This document shows, one piece after another, positions 36,158 through 46,270 of a stretch of 64,000 nucleotides of DNA. The notes under the pieces are model-generated. The model saw only the letters and a program-made list of their open reading frames with translations, was not told the DNA's origin and made no database searches. Position 1 is the first letter of the stretch; each line of letters starts with the position of its first letter. The position numbers and the translations under genes were made by a program. The DNA is from Clostridia bacterium (GTDB lineage Bacteria > Bacillota > Clostridia > Christensenellales > Pumilibacteraceae), in the NCBI GenBank assembly GCA_022791055.1, contig JAAVYI010000004.1, positions 1-64,000 of the forward strand, in the 5' to 3' direction.

Positions 36158-39100
36158 ATGCGCATAACAGCTAAACGATCCAAACTACTGTTTGCACTAT
36201 TGCCGATCATGGCAATCATATTTTACGCGCTCACCTACTCGCCGGAGCTGAAGGCTTCGGTGACCTTTAAGCCTGTGCGCAAGGTCGACAACATCGTTGC
36301 ACTAAAGGAAGTGCCGACGTCCGGCACGCCGTCCGACTACAGCCCGCTCGAAAATATCTCTATCGCCAACTATATTTTGTTCAACGCCTCGTACTTTCAA
36401 GGCGTTTCCGACGGCAGTCTTGTCGCAAGCGTCGGATTCATCAATTACAATCAGACGATATACGGAATGCGCAAGGTCAAGGACGGCAATCTTTTTACCC
36501 AGTCAATCTCGACTTCGTCGCTTAAAAGCATTGCCGAGCAGCATTACGTTGCGGGCGACAGCTATTTATATCGCGTCGGCTCGAAGATCAAAGGCAATTC
36601 GGCCGAATTCGGCGACGTCTATCAGATGAGCGGCGACGCGTACATGATCAAGTACGGTATGCCGCCGATGGAGCTTTGCAAATACGTTCTAAAAGAAGAG
36701 ACCGTTCTCGACGCCAAACTGATCTCTTTCCCTGCCGTAGCCGGCGAGGGCGATTATGTGTTCGGCTTTACGCTCGACCCGAAACTGTCGACGGAATACT
36801 ACCAAAACGAAGTGCGGACGCTGTCGGGCAGCTCGTCCGAATATCCGCAGTTCGAATCGGTGTACCTCGAAATCACGATCGGATCCGACTGGTATGTCAA
36901 GTCGGTTTCGGTCTCCGAGTCTTACTGGATCGATAAGCCGATCAAAGCCCTATGTTCGGCAAAGCTGACCGAAGTATTCAGCGACATCAACGACCCGCGG
37001 GACGTTCCCGAAGCCGAGCCGTTCCTGTCGTTCGTCCCCGACGACAACGGAAACGGCGGCGGCCAATATACGCCGCCCGACGACCCGACCGAATATTTGG
37101 CCGCCGCATTCGGCAAGTACATACAGGGCGAGCCGCTCAACCTCGACTGCAACATTTCGCTGCCCGCCTACAAATTCGATCTGAACGTCAAACTGCATAT
37201 CGATCTCGAACACAAGTTCGCCGACATTCTTCTTGCCGACGAACTGTACATAGGCTATCGCGGCGACACCGTGTATTTTGCAGCCGGCTCGCTCAAAGGC
37301 AGTATGCGCACCGACGCATTTGCGGCGCTGCTGCCCGAACTGCTCGAAGAGGCGCAGCTCGTCAGCCCCAAACTGCAAGCCTTTTTGAAAGACTTCGATT
37401 TCGACGCGCTCAAAGGCGACAGTCTGATGGAATTGCTGTTTGCCGACGCCGAAGTCGTCAAGACCGAAACGGAGACGGCGATCGTCATGCCGTTCATGCT
37501 GTCGGGCGTGCGTTTCGACATTCGCATGAATCTGTCGCCCGAACCGTATGAATTTCGCTCGATCGACGCGAAAATCAGCATTCTGACCGTCGGCGCCGAC
37601 GTCTCCGTCGTGCCGTGCGACAGCATTGCCTTCCCCGCAATCGACGACAGTTACCGCGATTTTACGGCGGCTGCCGACTTCATTCTGCCGACGTTGCGTA
37701 CCGCGGGACTGCCCGCTTATCGGTTGACGGTAAACGGCAGCTTTACGACGCCGCATTACAGCGACACCGTTTCGGGCGAACTGCATATCGACCGCGCGCT
37801 GAACGCCGTCGGCACGCTCGCGCTCGACAAGTTGGGCAAAGCGGTCACGCTCGCCCACGTTGACAATACGCTGTACCTGTCCGTCGACGGTATGACGCTT
37901 TCCCTGTCCGACAGCGAGCTGCTCGACCGGTTGCCGCTCGACACATCGGCACAGCCGAACATCGATTTAAGCGCGTTCGACCTCGGCGCGATCCTGTCCG
38001 GCTTAACCGAACTGACGGTCGACAACAATACCTTACGCGCGACGCTCGCAATCGACGGCGTTCCCGTAAGCGTCGCTTTACGCCATAACGGCGAGATCCT
38101 CACCTATCTACACGTCGAATTGCCCGACGTCAACGGAATGCGCTTTGCCTTCGACGTCGATTTGGCCGCGAGCGCCGCGCCGATCGCTGTCGAAAAACCC
38201 GAAAACGCGGTCAGCGCTTTGGCCGTTTACGACTACGTCAAGCCGCTGCTTGCCGACGCGCGTCAGGCGGGCGAAATTCGCTTGACCTTACAAGATACGA
38301 CGGTATACGGGTTGCCGATCGTCGGCAATGTGCGGATCGGCTTGCGTCCGCTGTACTTCGAGGCCGATTTATCGGTCGACGGCGTGCCGGTCCGCGCCGT
38401 ACTCGGCACGAATGAGAACGCCGCGCCGCTGTATGTTTCGGTCGGCAACGCTCGTTTCAAAACGACGGTCGAAGAACTGCCGTCGCTTTTGTCCGAAGTG
38501 ATTGCGCTGTTCGGCATAGACGCGCCGCAGATGTCAATCCCGTCGCTGTCGGCGTTCTCGTTCGACCAAAACGGTTTGCATATCACCGCCCTCGGCATGA
38601 CGGTCGGACTGACGGTCGCCGAGCAAACGGAAATTTCGGTTTCGGCAAACAACGTCGACGTGCGCGCGGCCGTCACGTTCGGCGACGGTAACGCACCGAC
38701 GGTCGAAGGCGACTACACCGACTTAACGCACGTCGTCGATCTATTGAAAAGCGCGACGGCGACGATTCAACAAAGCGGCTTCTCCGTAAGCGGCGTAGCG
38801 ACAGTCGACTTCGACAGCTTACAGGACACGGCGGCGTATACGGTCGATTGCGACAATGCCGGCAACGTGCGCGCGACCGTCTCGCTAAAGAACATGGGCA
38901 TCGCCGCTACGGTCACCAAAGTCGGCAACGACTTGTATATCGAGTGCGGCCTGTTTACCGTCAAAGCGCCGTTACATAAAAAAGACGGCACGCAAGCGTT
39001 TGCCTTGCCCGCCGCGATTGCCGACCTGTTGCCTGCGTCGGTCGTCTCGCTACTGTCCGGCAACACGCCGACGGCGCGCGACCTCGTTGCGCTTGTCCCC

Positions 39101-42100
39101 TATCTGAAAACGCTTTCCGTCACCGATTCGACGGCGACCGTCCGTATCGACACCGGCAAGTTTGCGCTCGACATGACGGCAAGCTACGGATTGTATTTAC
39201 AGTCGGTCAATGTCGCGCTGACCCTGCCGCGCGCCGACGCCGAGCCGATCGCGCTTAACGCTTCGGCGGCGCTTGCCGTCGGCGATATAACGGTCGCAAC
39301 GCCGAACGGAACGTTCGTCGACCTCGAAAACGATTCGATCCTGTCGATCCTCGAGGGCAAGGCGCTGACCGGCACGATCGTTGCGAATGTCACGACCGAT
39401 GCGGGCAAGCTGGTCCCTATGTCCGGCACGGTGACCGTTGCGGTCATGGGCGGCAAACCGCAGTTTGCGCTTTCGGTCAATGCCTTTGACACGCAAGTCG
39501 ACGCGCGGCTGTGGAACGACTGCCTGTATTTGCGCGTCGGCGATTTCAAAATGACGTTTAACATAGCCGACGACAAGCAAGCGCTACTCGATTTCGTCGA
39601 TCAAAATCTCCCGCCGTTTGTCGGCGATCTGCTCGACAAGCTGTTAAAACTGGACATCGAGGGCATTCTCAACCGCCCGGCCGGCGATACGACCGTTCGG
39701 GTCGACTTCGACGCGATCCTCGACAGCCTGTCGCTATTAGACGGGTTGGACGTCACCGTCCCGATCGGCAACGCGCACGTTCGCATTCGTTTGCCTTGGC
39801 CGCAAAGCGGCGTTTTGCCTAAGGTGTCGGCCGACTTCTCGATCAACCAAACCGTCGTCGCCCTGCTGTTGGAAAACCCGACGCTCGCGGCTATAGATGC
39901 GGAGACGTTCGACCTTACGCCGCTGTACGCCGACACCTATGTCGATCTGATGAAGTTTGCCGCTTTCCTGCCGGCGATCTCCGACACGGTAAAAGCGACC
40001 GGATTCGAACTGACGGTGACCGACGACGTGCGCGTGGACTATATCGGGTCGCAGTACGCAAAAGACGAGACCGGTAAAGCGATCCGCGTGCAAAGCACCG
40101 ACGCAAACGGGCAACTCGTCACCGAATACAAAACCGAGCCGGCCGACCGCTCGCTGGTCATTGCCGCCGGCAGTAATATCCGTATCGTGCCCGAAGGCGC
40201 TTTCGGCGAAAAGGGCTACTTCCTCAACTTCGCCGCCGACTTGACCGTCACGTATGACGAATGCGTGATCGGCGTCAATAAGCTGGTGCAGTCGCGGCGG
40301 TGTACCGACAATATCAAAATTACGTTGGTGCGCGAGCCGGGCGGCAAATTCTTCTACATCGATTTCCGCAGCCACGAATCGACGACCGACAGCACCAAGA
40401 TCAAACTCTCTTACGAAGAAGTCATGGGCATGATCGGCTACGTCAAAGAGATCCTCGGCTTGCCGCCGACCGTCCTCGACCGACTGACCGACGGCTATTA
40501 CGACGACAGCATCGACACAAGCATATTCGATTCGCTCGATCTGACAAACTTGCGCGCCTCGTTGGTCAACGCGCTCGACGCGGTAGAACGCATATTAAAC
40601 GTCGTATCCGGCGACGAAACGCACACGGGCGCGCTACAGTCGATCGGCGCGCTGATGCAAGCGACGACGCTCGACGAGGCCGCCGCCCATATTCGGGCGA
40701 TCCGGGCGGTTCTCGCCGACAACGATCTCCTGCCCGATAAGAGCGACGACGACATCATCGACAGCTTCGGCGCGATCCTATCTGCGATCGGCAAATTGAC
40801 GTTGTCGTTCGACACGGCCGACAACCTATTGACGCTGTCCGCCCCCTACCGTCCCGACGAGACCGCCGAAGAGACGCGGCAAAGTCTGACGCTCGGCCAC
40901 GACGGCACGGCGCTGACGACGCTCAACCTCAACAGCTTTACCTATAAGACGACCGACATCAGCGGCGACTTCCGTTTGCGCATTTCGACGGCCGACGCGC
41001 CCGTCACAGTGACGCCGCCGGCAGGCAGCGACAACACATTCAATCAAAATCCGACGGCTGCCGAACGCACGCTGTGGAACGATTTGGGGCCGATCCGCAC
41101 CCTGTTTGAAAACCTGCTCCATACGACCAACCTCGGCCGATTCCACATCGGCGGCGCGGGCGACACCGAGTACGGCAAGATCCATATGTCGATCCCCAAC
41201 TATAAGGTCGAGATCGATATTCCGTTTACCGTCAAGGTCGATTTCATCGCCGATAAGCCGGCCGTATATGCCGAAATCGATTTCTCCAAAATCGAGACGA
41301 GCGGATTGGGCGGAATAGCCAGTAAATTTGCGCTCGATAAAAACGTGTCGCGTCTCTTCTATTATGACGGACGATTCCTCTTGAGCCGCACGCTGGACAG
41401 CCAACGGCTGAATAGCACGCCGACATTCTTTGAAACGACACACGTATATCAAACGCAATATGTAGCCGCAACGCTGAACGACTTGATCCGAAAAGACGAA
41501 AACGGCAATATGGATACCGCGCAACTGATGAAGTACGTATACTTCCTGTTCCCGCTCTCCGGCACGATTCAGACGCCGATCAACAATGCCGTCGAGCAAG
41601 GCATCACCGACGACTTCAACAAAAAATCGGAGATCGTCAACCGATTCTCGTTCAGCAAGAATGCGGCGGGCGACACCGAATTTGCGTTCAGCGTCGACGT
41701 CGGCGAGCTGTCCCGTATCTCCGCCATCAAAGACGCCTCGATCAAGCTGACGACAGGCGCGTACACCGACCGTAACGGCCAAACGCAAGCGATCTTCCGC
41801 GACCTGTTCGCCGACATTTGGTTCTTGAAAGGAACGTCGGGCGTTTCGGACGGTATCGGCATGAAGATCAACGCGCAACTGGTCAATCCCGGTCAAGACA
41901 TCGGAACGATTCGCTACACCGATTGGCAAGCCGAAACGCAGACGACCAAAGTCTGGGACGGTTATCAAGTGCGCGAAGAAGTGAAAGAAATCGCCGTTGC
42001 GCAGATCCCCGCGATGATCGACCGCTTATCTGCCTTTACCGATACAAATGCCGATTTTGCGGGAACGATAGAAAAACCGTATGTATCGACCAAAAAATAC

Positions 42101-42118
42101 ATGCGATTGAAAAAGTAA
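36158..42118 (+). CDS. Giant exported repeat protein of unknown function
   Basis: A 1,986-residue protein with a basic N-terminus and one transmembrane helix (about residues 8-25, no lipobox), so probably tethered outside the membrane. The rest is beta-rich and contains at least five related units of about 165-205 residues, each marked by a D-x-LY-[IVL]-x-V segment near residues 361, 568, 758, 922 and 1118 (ADELYIGYRG, DNTLYLSVDG, APLYVSVGN, GNDLYIECG, DCLYLRVGD). The following 850 residues are less regular. No catalytic motif, no C-terminal anchor. I do not recognise the family. The ATG at 36158 follows GAGGAAA; an earlier in-frame start lacks a ribosome site. It stands alone between a promoter and a terminator. 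Confidence 0.85.
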   Translation: MRITAKRSKLLFALLPIMAIIFYALTYSPELKASVTFKPVRKVDNIVALKEVPTSGTPSDYSPLENISIANYILFNASYFQGVSDGSLVASVGFINYNQTIYGMRKVKDGNLFTQSISTSSLKSIAEQHYVAGDSYLYRVGSKIKGNSAEFGDVYQMSGDAYMIKYGMPPMELCKYVLKEETVLDAKLISFPAVAGEGDYVFGFTLDPKLSTEYYQNEVRTLSGSSSEYPQFESVYLEITIGSDWYVKSVSVSESYWIDKPIKALCSAKLTEVFSDINDPRDVPEAEPFLSFVPDDNGNGGGQYTPPDDPTEYLAAAFGKYIQGEPLNLDCNISLPAYKFDLNVKLHIDLEHKFADILLADELYIGYRGDTVYFAAGSLKGSMRTDAFAALLPELLEEAQLVSPKLQAFLKDFDFDALKGDSLMELLFADAEVVKTETETAIVMPFMLSGVRFDIRMNLSPEPYEFRSIDAKISILTVGADVSVVPCDSIAFPAIDDSYRDFTAAADFILPTLRTAGLPAYRLTVNGSFTTPHYSDTVSGELHIDRALNAVGTLALDKLGKAVTLAHVDNTLYLSVDGMTLSLSDSELLDRLPLDTSAQPNIDLSAFDLGAILSGLTELTVDNNTLRATLAIDGVPVSVALRHNGEILTYLHVELPDVNGMRFAFDVDLAASAAPIAVEKPENAVSALAVYDYVKPLLADARQAGEIRLTLQDTTVYGLPIVGNVRIGLRPLYFEADLSVDGVPVRAVLGTNENAAPLYVSVGNARFKTTVEELPSLLSEVIALFGIDAPQMSIPSLSAFSFDQNGLHITALGMTVGLTVAEQTEISVSANNVDVRAAVTFGDGNAPTVEGDYTDLTHVVDLLKSATATIQQSGFSVSGVATVDFDSLQDTAAYTVDCDNAGNVRATVSLKNMGIAATVTKVGNDLYIECGLFTVKAPLHKKDGTQAFALPAAIADLLPASVVSLLSGNTPTARDLVALVPYLKTLSVTDSTATVRIDTGKFALDMTASYGLYLQSVNVALTLPRADAEPIALNASAALAVGDITVATPNGTFVDLENDSILSILEGKALTGTIVANVTTDAGKLVPMSGTVTVAVMGGKPQFALSVNAFDTQVDARLWNDCLYLRVGDFKMTFNIADDKQALLDFVDQNLPPFVGDLLDKLLKLDIEGILNRPAGDTTVRVDFDAILDSLSLLDGLDVTVPIGNAHVRIRLPWPQSGVLPKVSADFSINQTVVALLLENPTLAAIDAETFDLTPLYADTYVDLMKFAAFLPAISDTVKATGFELTVTDDVRVDYIGSQYAKDETGKAIRVQSTDANGQLVTEYKTEPADRSLVIAAGSNIRIVPEGAFGEKGYFLNFAADLTVTYDECVIGVNKLVQSRRCTDNIKITLVREPGGKFFYIDFRSHESTTDSTKIKLSYEEVMGMIGYVKEILGLPPTVLDRLTDGYYDDSIDTSIFDSLDLTNLRASLVNALDAVERILNVVSGDETHTGALQSIGALMQATTLDEAAAHIRAIRAVLADNDLLPDKSDDDIIDSFGAILSAIGKLTLSFDTADNLLTLSAPYRPDETAEETRQSLTLGHDGTALTTLNLNSFTYKTTDISGDFRLRISTADAPVTVTPPAGSDNTFNQNPTAAERTLWNDLGPIRTLFENLLHTTNLGRFHIGGAGDTEYGKIHMSIPNYKVEIDIPFTVKVDFIADKPAVYAEIDFSKIETSGLGGIASKFALDKNVSRLFYYDGRFLLSRTLDSQRLNSTPTFFETTHVYQTQYVAATLNDLIRKDENGNMDTAQLMKYVYFLFPLSGTIQTPINNAVEQGITDDFNKKSEIVNRFSFSKNAAGDTEFAFSVDVGELSRISAIKDASIKLTTGAYTDRNGQTQAIFRDLFADIWFLKGTSGVSDGIGMKINAQLVNPGQDIGTIRYTDWQAETQTTKVWDGYQVREEVKEIAVAQIPAMIDRLSAFTDTNADFAGTIEKPYVSTKKYMRLKK

Positions 42119-42126
42119 CTTGATGA

Positions 42127-42158
42127 TAAAAAGACCGCCCCACCCGGGCGGCCTTTTT
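42127..42158. terminator. Bidirectional intrinsic terminator
   Basis: AAAAAGACCGCCC and GGGCGGCCTTTTT form a GC-rich stem with A- and T-runs on its two sides, serving the giant protein gene (plus) and glmM (minus), which converge here. Confidence 0.9.
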
Positions 42159-42177
42159 CTATATTCGGTTTATGTTT

Positions 42178-43467
42178 TTATTTGATCCCTACGCCGTTGA
42201 TATACGTCTTAAATTCGGCCAAAATCTCGTCGACCAGTTCGGCGCGCTCGCACTCGACCATAACGCGCACTTTCGGTTCGGTCCCCGACATGCGGACGAT
42301 CAAACGGCCGATGCCTTCTAAGCGTTCGCTCTGCTCGTCGATCATCTTTCTGAGTCCCTCGTCGTACATGATCGAAGGGCTGGCGTATTCGGCGATCGCC
42401 TTTTGCGGGCAGAGATTGAGCTTGACGGGCGCGCTCAGTTTGCCGTCTTTGATCAGCGAGCGCGCAAAAAAGATACTCGACAGCAGGCCGTCGCCGGTCG
42501 TTGCCGCAGGATACACGATAAAGTGGCCGCTCTGCTCGCCGCCGAGGTTATAGCCTTTTCGGAACATCAGATCGCAAATAAACTTGTCGCCGACCGGCGT
42601 GCGCAGCAGCTTTTTGCCCTCGCTTTCCAGTTTCTTTTCGAGCGCGAGATTGGTCAGCACCGTGCCGACAACCACCCCGCCCTCGAGTTTCATATTGCGC
42701 GAAATGTTATACAGCACGCTGTCGCCGTCGATAATCTCGCCGTCGTACACCACGCTCAAGCGGTCGGCGTCGCCGTCGCAGGCAAAGCCCAACCGCGTGT
42801 CGGTCGACTTCATGCTGTTGCGCACATAGTTCGGATACAGCGCGCCGCAATAGGCGTTGATCTTCTCGCCGCGCAAAGAATTGTTTTCGGTTTCGATGTC
42901 GGCGTGCAGCCGCGTGTACGCCTCTTTGGCGACCGTGCTGACAGCGCCGTAGCCGCAGTCTAAGCGGATCTTCAAGCCGTCGAAATTAAAGTTGGCGGTC
43001 TTGACAACGTTATCGACATACTCCTCGGCCGCGCTGCCTAAGGTCTTGACTTTGCCCTTACTCTGCGATTTGGCGGGCTGGTTGTCGATATAGTATTCGA
43101 TCGAGCCTTCCTGCTCTTCGGTCAGCTTGACGCCGGATGCGTCGAAGATCTTGATGCCGTTGTATTCGGGCGGGTTGTGGCTGGCGGAGATCATGATCCC
43201 GCAGGCCGCCTTATGCTTCATCGCCAAGTGCGCGACCGCAGGGGTCGGCACAATGCCGAGTAGCGTAATGTCCGCGCCGCCGTCGGTAATGCCCTTGACG
43301 AGCGCCTCCTCGATCTCCGGGCCGGAAACGCGCGTGTCGCGGCCGACAAAACAAGCGCCCTTGTTGAAAAACTCCGCTACGGCGCGACCCGTTTTATAGC
43401 TGAGCGCCGCGTCGAGATTGTCGCCGTACTTGCCGCGAATGCCGTCTGTTCCGAAATACTTGCTCAC
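42178..43467 (-). CDS. glmM: Phosphoglucosamine mutase
   Basis: Interconverts glucosamine-6-phosphate and glucosamine-1-phosphate for UDP-GlcNAc and peptidoglycan synthesis. The catalytic phosphoserine lies in SASHNPPEYNG near residue 98, the metal loop in CDGDADRL, the sugar loop in GEQSGH and the phosphate site in RMSGTEPKVRVM. I chose the GTG at 43467 because AAGGAG lies seven bases upstream and the protein then begins SKYFGTDGIRG, the family N-terminus; this gives 429 residues. It diverges from the glmS cluster, so both steps of the pathway sit together. Confidence 0.94.
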   Translation of the reverse strand: MSKYFGTDGIRGKYGDNLDAALSYKTGRAVAEFFNKGACFVGRDTRVSGPEIEEALVKGITDGGADITLLGIVPTPAVAHLAMKHKAACGIMISASHNPPEYNGIKIFDASGVKLTEEQEGSIEYYIDNQPAKSQSKGKVKTLGSAAEEYVDNVVKTANFNFDGLKIRLDCGYGAVSTVAKEAYTRLHADIETENNSLRGEKINAYCGALYPNYVRNSMKSTDTRLGFACDGDADRLSVVYDGEIIDGDSVLYNISRNMKLEGGVVVGTVLTNLALEKKLESEGKKLLRTPVGDKFICDLMFRKGYNLGGEQSGHFIVYPAATTGDGLLSSIFFARSLIKDGKLSAPVKLNLCPQKAIAEYASPSIMYDEGLRKMIDEQSERLEGIGRLIVRMSGTEPKVRVMVECERAELVDEILAEFKTYINGVGIK

Positions 43468-43502
43468 GTGTTGTCTCCTTGAATCGAAAATATTCACTTA
43501 TT

Positions 43503-43532
43503 ATATTAGCATTTTCCAAAAAGCCTTGTCAA
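43503..43532 (-). promoter_or_regulatory. glmM promoter, divergent pair
   Basis: Minus-strand TTGACA (43532-43527), an 18-base spacer and TAATAT (43508-43503). Its -35 box lies only four bases from the -35 box of the opposing promoter. Confidence 0.65.
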
Positions 43533-43536
43533 GTTT

Positions 43537-43565
43537 TTGACAAATAAATCTCTTTGTTATACAAT
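43537..43565 (+). promoter_or_regulatory. Promoter of the small membrane protein-glmS-apgM cluster, divergent pair
   Basis: TTGACA (43537-43542), a 17-base spacer and TACAAT (43560-43565). The two divergent -35 boxes form the palindrome TTGTCAAGTTTTTGACAA. Confidence 0.75.
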
Positions 43566-43660
43566 ATATTTATGTGCGCCCTAACATATATTATACATAT
43601 ATCGAATTTACTGCGGCGCAAAAAATGTCCATACACGTTGCACGAAACGGGAGGTAGCCT

Positions 43661-44311
43661 TTGTTCGACGGCCTGATTGAAATCATACTCGACGGACTGT
43701 TAAAAGTCTTTCAAAATCCGCGTATTGTGGTCGTCCTTGTCTCGATCCTCCCGATCGTCGAGGCGCGCTTGGCGATTCCGATCGCCATCGGCTACGGCCT
43801 GGGCGGGTTTGAAAGCTGGCTGTGGGCATTCTTAGGCTCGTCGGCGATCGTGCCGCTGTTGCTGCTCATCTTAATCCCCTTTATCAAATGGCTGTCGAAA
43901 ACGCGGCTGTTCAAAAAAGTCGGCGTTGTCTTATACGAAAAATTCGAGAAAAAAGCGGCCGGCGTAGCGACTGCGGACGAGAAAAAACGCGACTTCAAAA
44001 AGATGCTCGGCGTCTTTATCTTCGTGGCGATCCCCATGCCGCTGACCGGCGTTTGGACGGGCAGCGCCGTCGCATCGATCACCAAACTCTCCTATCCGAA
44101 AGCGCTGCTGTCGGTCATTGCCGGCAACCTGGTCGCAAGCGGTATCATCACGCTGTTGAGCGTATTTTTGAGCGCTTACGTCGACTGGATCATTCTCGTC
44201 ATATCTCTCTTGGCGGTCCTCGTCGTCATCGTGCTGATCATAAAAATCATCTTGCACAAACCGACGCCTCCGACCGATACCGACGGCGAAACGCCGGGCG
44301 CGAACGAGTAG
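43661..44311 (+). CDS. Small multidrug-export-like integral membrane protein (PF06695 type)
   Basis: A 216-residue protein with about five hydrophobic helices and the pattern LPIVEARLAIPIAIGYG near residue 32 and FIFVAIPMPLTGVWTG near residue 122, as in the PF06695 'putative small multi-drug export protein' family, whose true role is unsettled. The start is a TTG at 43661, six bases after GGGAGG; no ATG lies near. The hydrophilic tail is short and acidic. It precedes glmS by 75 bp, which includes a CATTGCGAG-family repeat (44321-44348). Confidence 0.85.
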   Translation: MFDGLIEIILDGLLKVFQNPRIVVVLVSILPIVEARLAIPIAIGYGLGGFESWLWAFLGSSAIVPLLLLILIPFIKWLSKTRLFKKVGVVLYEKFEKKAAGVATADEKKRDFKKMLGVFIFVAIPMPLTGVWTGSAVASITKLSYPKALLSVIAGNLVASGIITLLSVFLSAYVDWIILVISLLAVLVVIVLIIKIILHKPTPPTDTDGETPGANE

Positions 44312-44320
44312 GCGCCTCCC

Positions 44321-44348
44321 GTCATTGCGAGCGCAAGCAATCTCTTAC
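44321..44348. repeat. Dispersed CATTGCGAG/GCAATCTC palindrome
   Basis: GTCATTGCGAGCGCAAGCAATCTC-type compact copy, with arms separated by six bases, lying between the small membrane protein gene and glmS. Confidence 0.65.
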
Positions 44349-44386
44349 ACCTATAAACCAACCCTGCCAACATAAGGAGCTTATCT

Positions 44387-46213
44387 ATGTGCGGAATCGT
44401 AGGCTATACGGGCGCGAAAAAAGCCGCCCCCATTCTCATCGAAGGACTGACCGGACTGGAATATCGCGGTTATGACTCGAGCGGCGTCGCCGTTCTCGAA
44501 AACGGACAGATCAAAATGGTCAAGGCCAAGGGCCGACTGAAAAACCTGGTCGAACTGACCGACAACGGCGAGCGTCTACCGGGCACCGTCGGCATCGGTC
44601 ACACGCGTTGGGCGACGCACGGCGAGCCGAGCGACGTCAACTCGCACCCGCACATTTCCAAAAGCGGGCGTTTTGCCGTCGTACACAACGGCATTATCGA
44701 GAACTATTTGGAGCTGCGCGACTTTCTCATCGCGCGCGGCTACGAATTTGTTTCGCAAACCGACACCGAAGTCATCGCGCACTTGATCGAATATTACTAC
44801 AACGGCGACCCCGTCGAGACGCTTAGAAAGGTGATGAATAAGCTCGAGGGCAGCTATGCGTTGGGAGTCTTAAGCTGCTACGCGCCCGACACCTTTTACG
44901 CCGCGCGCAAAGACTCGCCGCTCGTGGTAGGCTTAGGGGAACATGAAAATTTCATCGCGTCGGATATGCCGGCCGTTCTCAAATACACCCGCCGCTTTTT
45001 ACTGATCGACGACGGCGAGATCGTCGCCGTCTCCCCTACGGCGGCGTCGGTGTTCAACCGCAACCGCGAGCCGGTCGAAAAGCAGCCGTTCACCGTCGAA
45101 TGGGACGTGTCGGCCGCCGAAAAGAACGGGTATCCGCATTTCATGCTCAAAGAGATCTACGAGCAGCCCAAAGCGGTCGAGGCTACACTTAGCCCGCGCA
45201 TCAAAAACGGCGACATCGTGCTTGACACGATCGCATGGACAGAGGAACAGATGCGCACCTTTGATAAAATCAACGTGGTCGCTTGCGGCAGCGCCTATCA
45301 CGCCGGCATGATCGGCAAATATTTTATCGAAAAGCTGTGCCGCATTCCCGTCGAGATCGACGTCGCCAGCGAATTTCGCTACCGCGCCCCGATTGTCGAC
45401 AATCGGACGCTGACCGTCGTCATCAGCCAGTCGGGCGAGACCGCCGACACGCTGGCGGGCTTGCGCGAGGCCAAAAAACTGGGTTCTCGCGTGCTGTCGA
45501 TCGTCAACGTCGTCGGCAGCAGCATCGCCAGAGAGAGCGACGACGTTCTCTACACCTGGGCGGGGCCGGAGATCGCCGTCGCCACCACCAAGGGCTACAC
45601 CTCACAGGTCGCCGCGCTCATGCTGTTGGGGCTGAAACTGGCCCGGGTGCGCGGCACGGTAACGCAAGCGCAGTTTACCGAACTGCTGGGCGAATTGCAA
45701 GCGCTGCCCGATCAGATCCGCGCCGTACTCGACCGCAACGTCGAACAGATCCAATATCTTTCGTCGGTCTACTTTGCCTCAAACGACGCCTTTTTCATCG
45801 GGCGCGGCATGGACTACGCGTTGGCGCTCGAGGGCGCGCTCAAATTAAAAGAAATTTCGTATATCCACGCCGAAAGCTATGCGGCCGGCGAACTCAAGCA
45901 CGGCACCATTTCGCTGATCGAAAAAGGCTCGCTGGTCATCGCCGTTGCGGTCGACAAACGTTTGCAGGATAAAATGCGCTCCAACATCAAAGAGGTCAAG
46001 ACCCGCGGCGCGACCGTTATTGCGCTTGCGCCGGTCGGCAATAATTTGGCGAGCGAGGTCGATCACGTCGTCACCCTGCCCGACTGCGGCGAGGATACGT
46101 ACCCTGTCGTCGCCGTGACGGCCTTGCAACTGCTCGGCTATTACATCGCGTCCGCGCGCGGCTGCGACATCGACAAGCCGCGCAACCTTGCCAAAAGCGT
46201 GACCGTCGAATAA
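44387..46213 (+). CDS. glmS: Glutamine-fructose-6-phosphate aminotransferase
   Basis: Makes glucosamine-6-phosphate from fructose-6-phosphate and glutamine. The N-terminal nucleophile Cys2 is in MCGIVGYTGAKKA, the glutaminase domain covers about residues 2-235, and two SIS sugar-isomerase domains follow (SQSGETADTL near 350 and the AESYAAGELKHG region near 490). The C-terminus ends in the typical KPRNLAKSVTVE. It has 608 residues, the normal length. The start follows AAGGAG. The 75-bp gap upstream is too short for a glmS ribozyme. Confidence 0.97.
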   Translation: MCGIVGYTGAKKAAPILIEGLTGLEYRGYDSSGVAVLENGQIKMVKAKGRLKNLVELTDNGERLPGTVGIGHTRWATHGEPSDVNSHPHISKSGRFAVVHNGIIENYLELRDFLIARGYEFVSQTDTEVIAHLIEYYYNGDPVETLRKVMNKLEGSYALGVLSCYAPDTFYAARKDSPLVVGLGEHENFIASDMPAVLKYTRRFLLIDDGEIVAVSPTAASVFNRNREPVEKQPFTVEWDVSAAEKNGYPHFMLKEIYEQPKAVEATLSPRIKNGDIVLDTIAWTEEQMRTFDKINVVACGSAYHAGMIGKYFIEKLCRIPVEIDVASEFRYRAPIVDNRTLTVVISQSGETADTLAGLREAKKLGSRVLSIVNVVGSSIARESDDVLYTWAGPEIAVATTKGYTSQVAALMLLGLKLARVRGTVTQAQFTELLGELQALPDQIRAVLDRNVEQIQYLSSVYFASNDAFFIGRGMDYALALEGALKLKEISYIHAESYAAGELKHGTISLIEKGSLVIAVAVDKRLQDKMRSNIKEVKTRGATVIALAPVGNNLASEVDHVVTLPDCGEDTYPVVAVTALQLLGYYIASARGCDIDKPRNLAKSVTVE

Positions 46214-46270
46214 GCCGCTGTAAAAGCGCAAATATGCACATATGGACATACGTATAAACGGAGAAGAAAC

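Noticed and set aside
44312-44386. glmS ribozyme upstream of glmS
   Set aside because: Only 75 bp are available, partly filled by a dispersed repeat; the ribozyme core does not fit and its conserved bases are absent.
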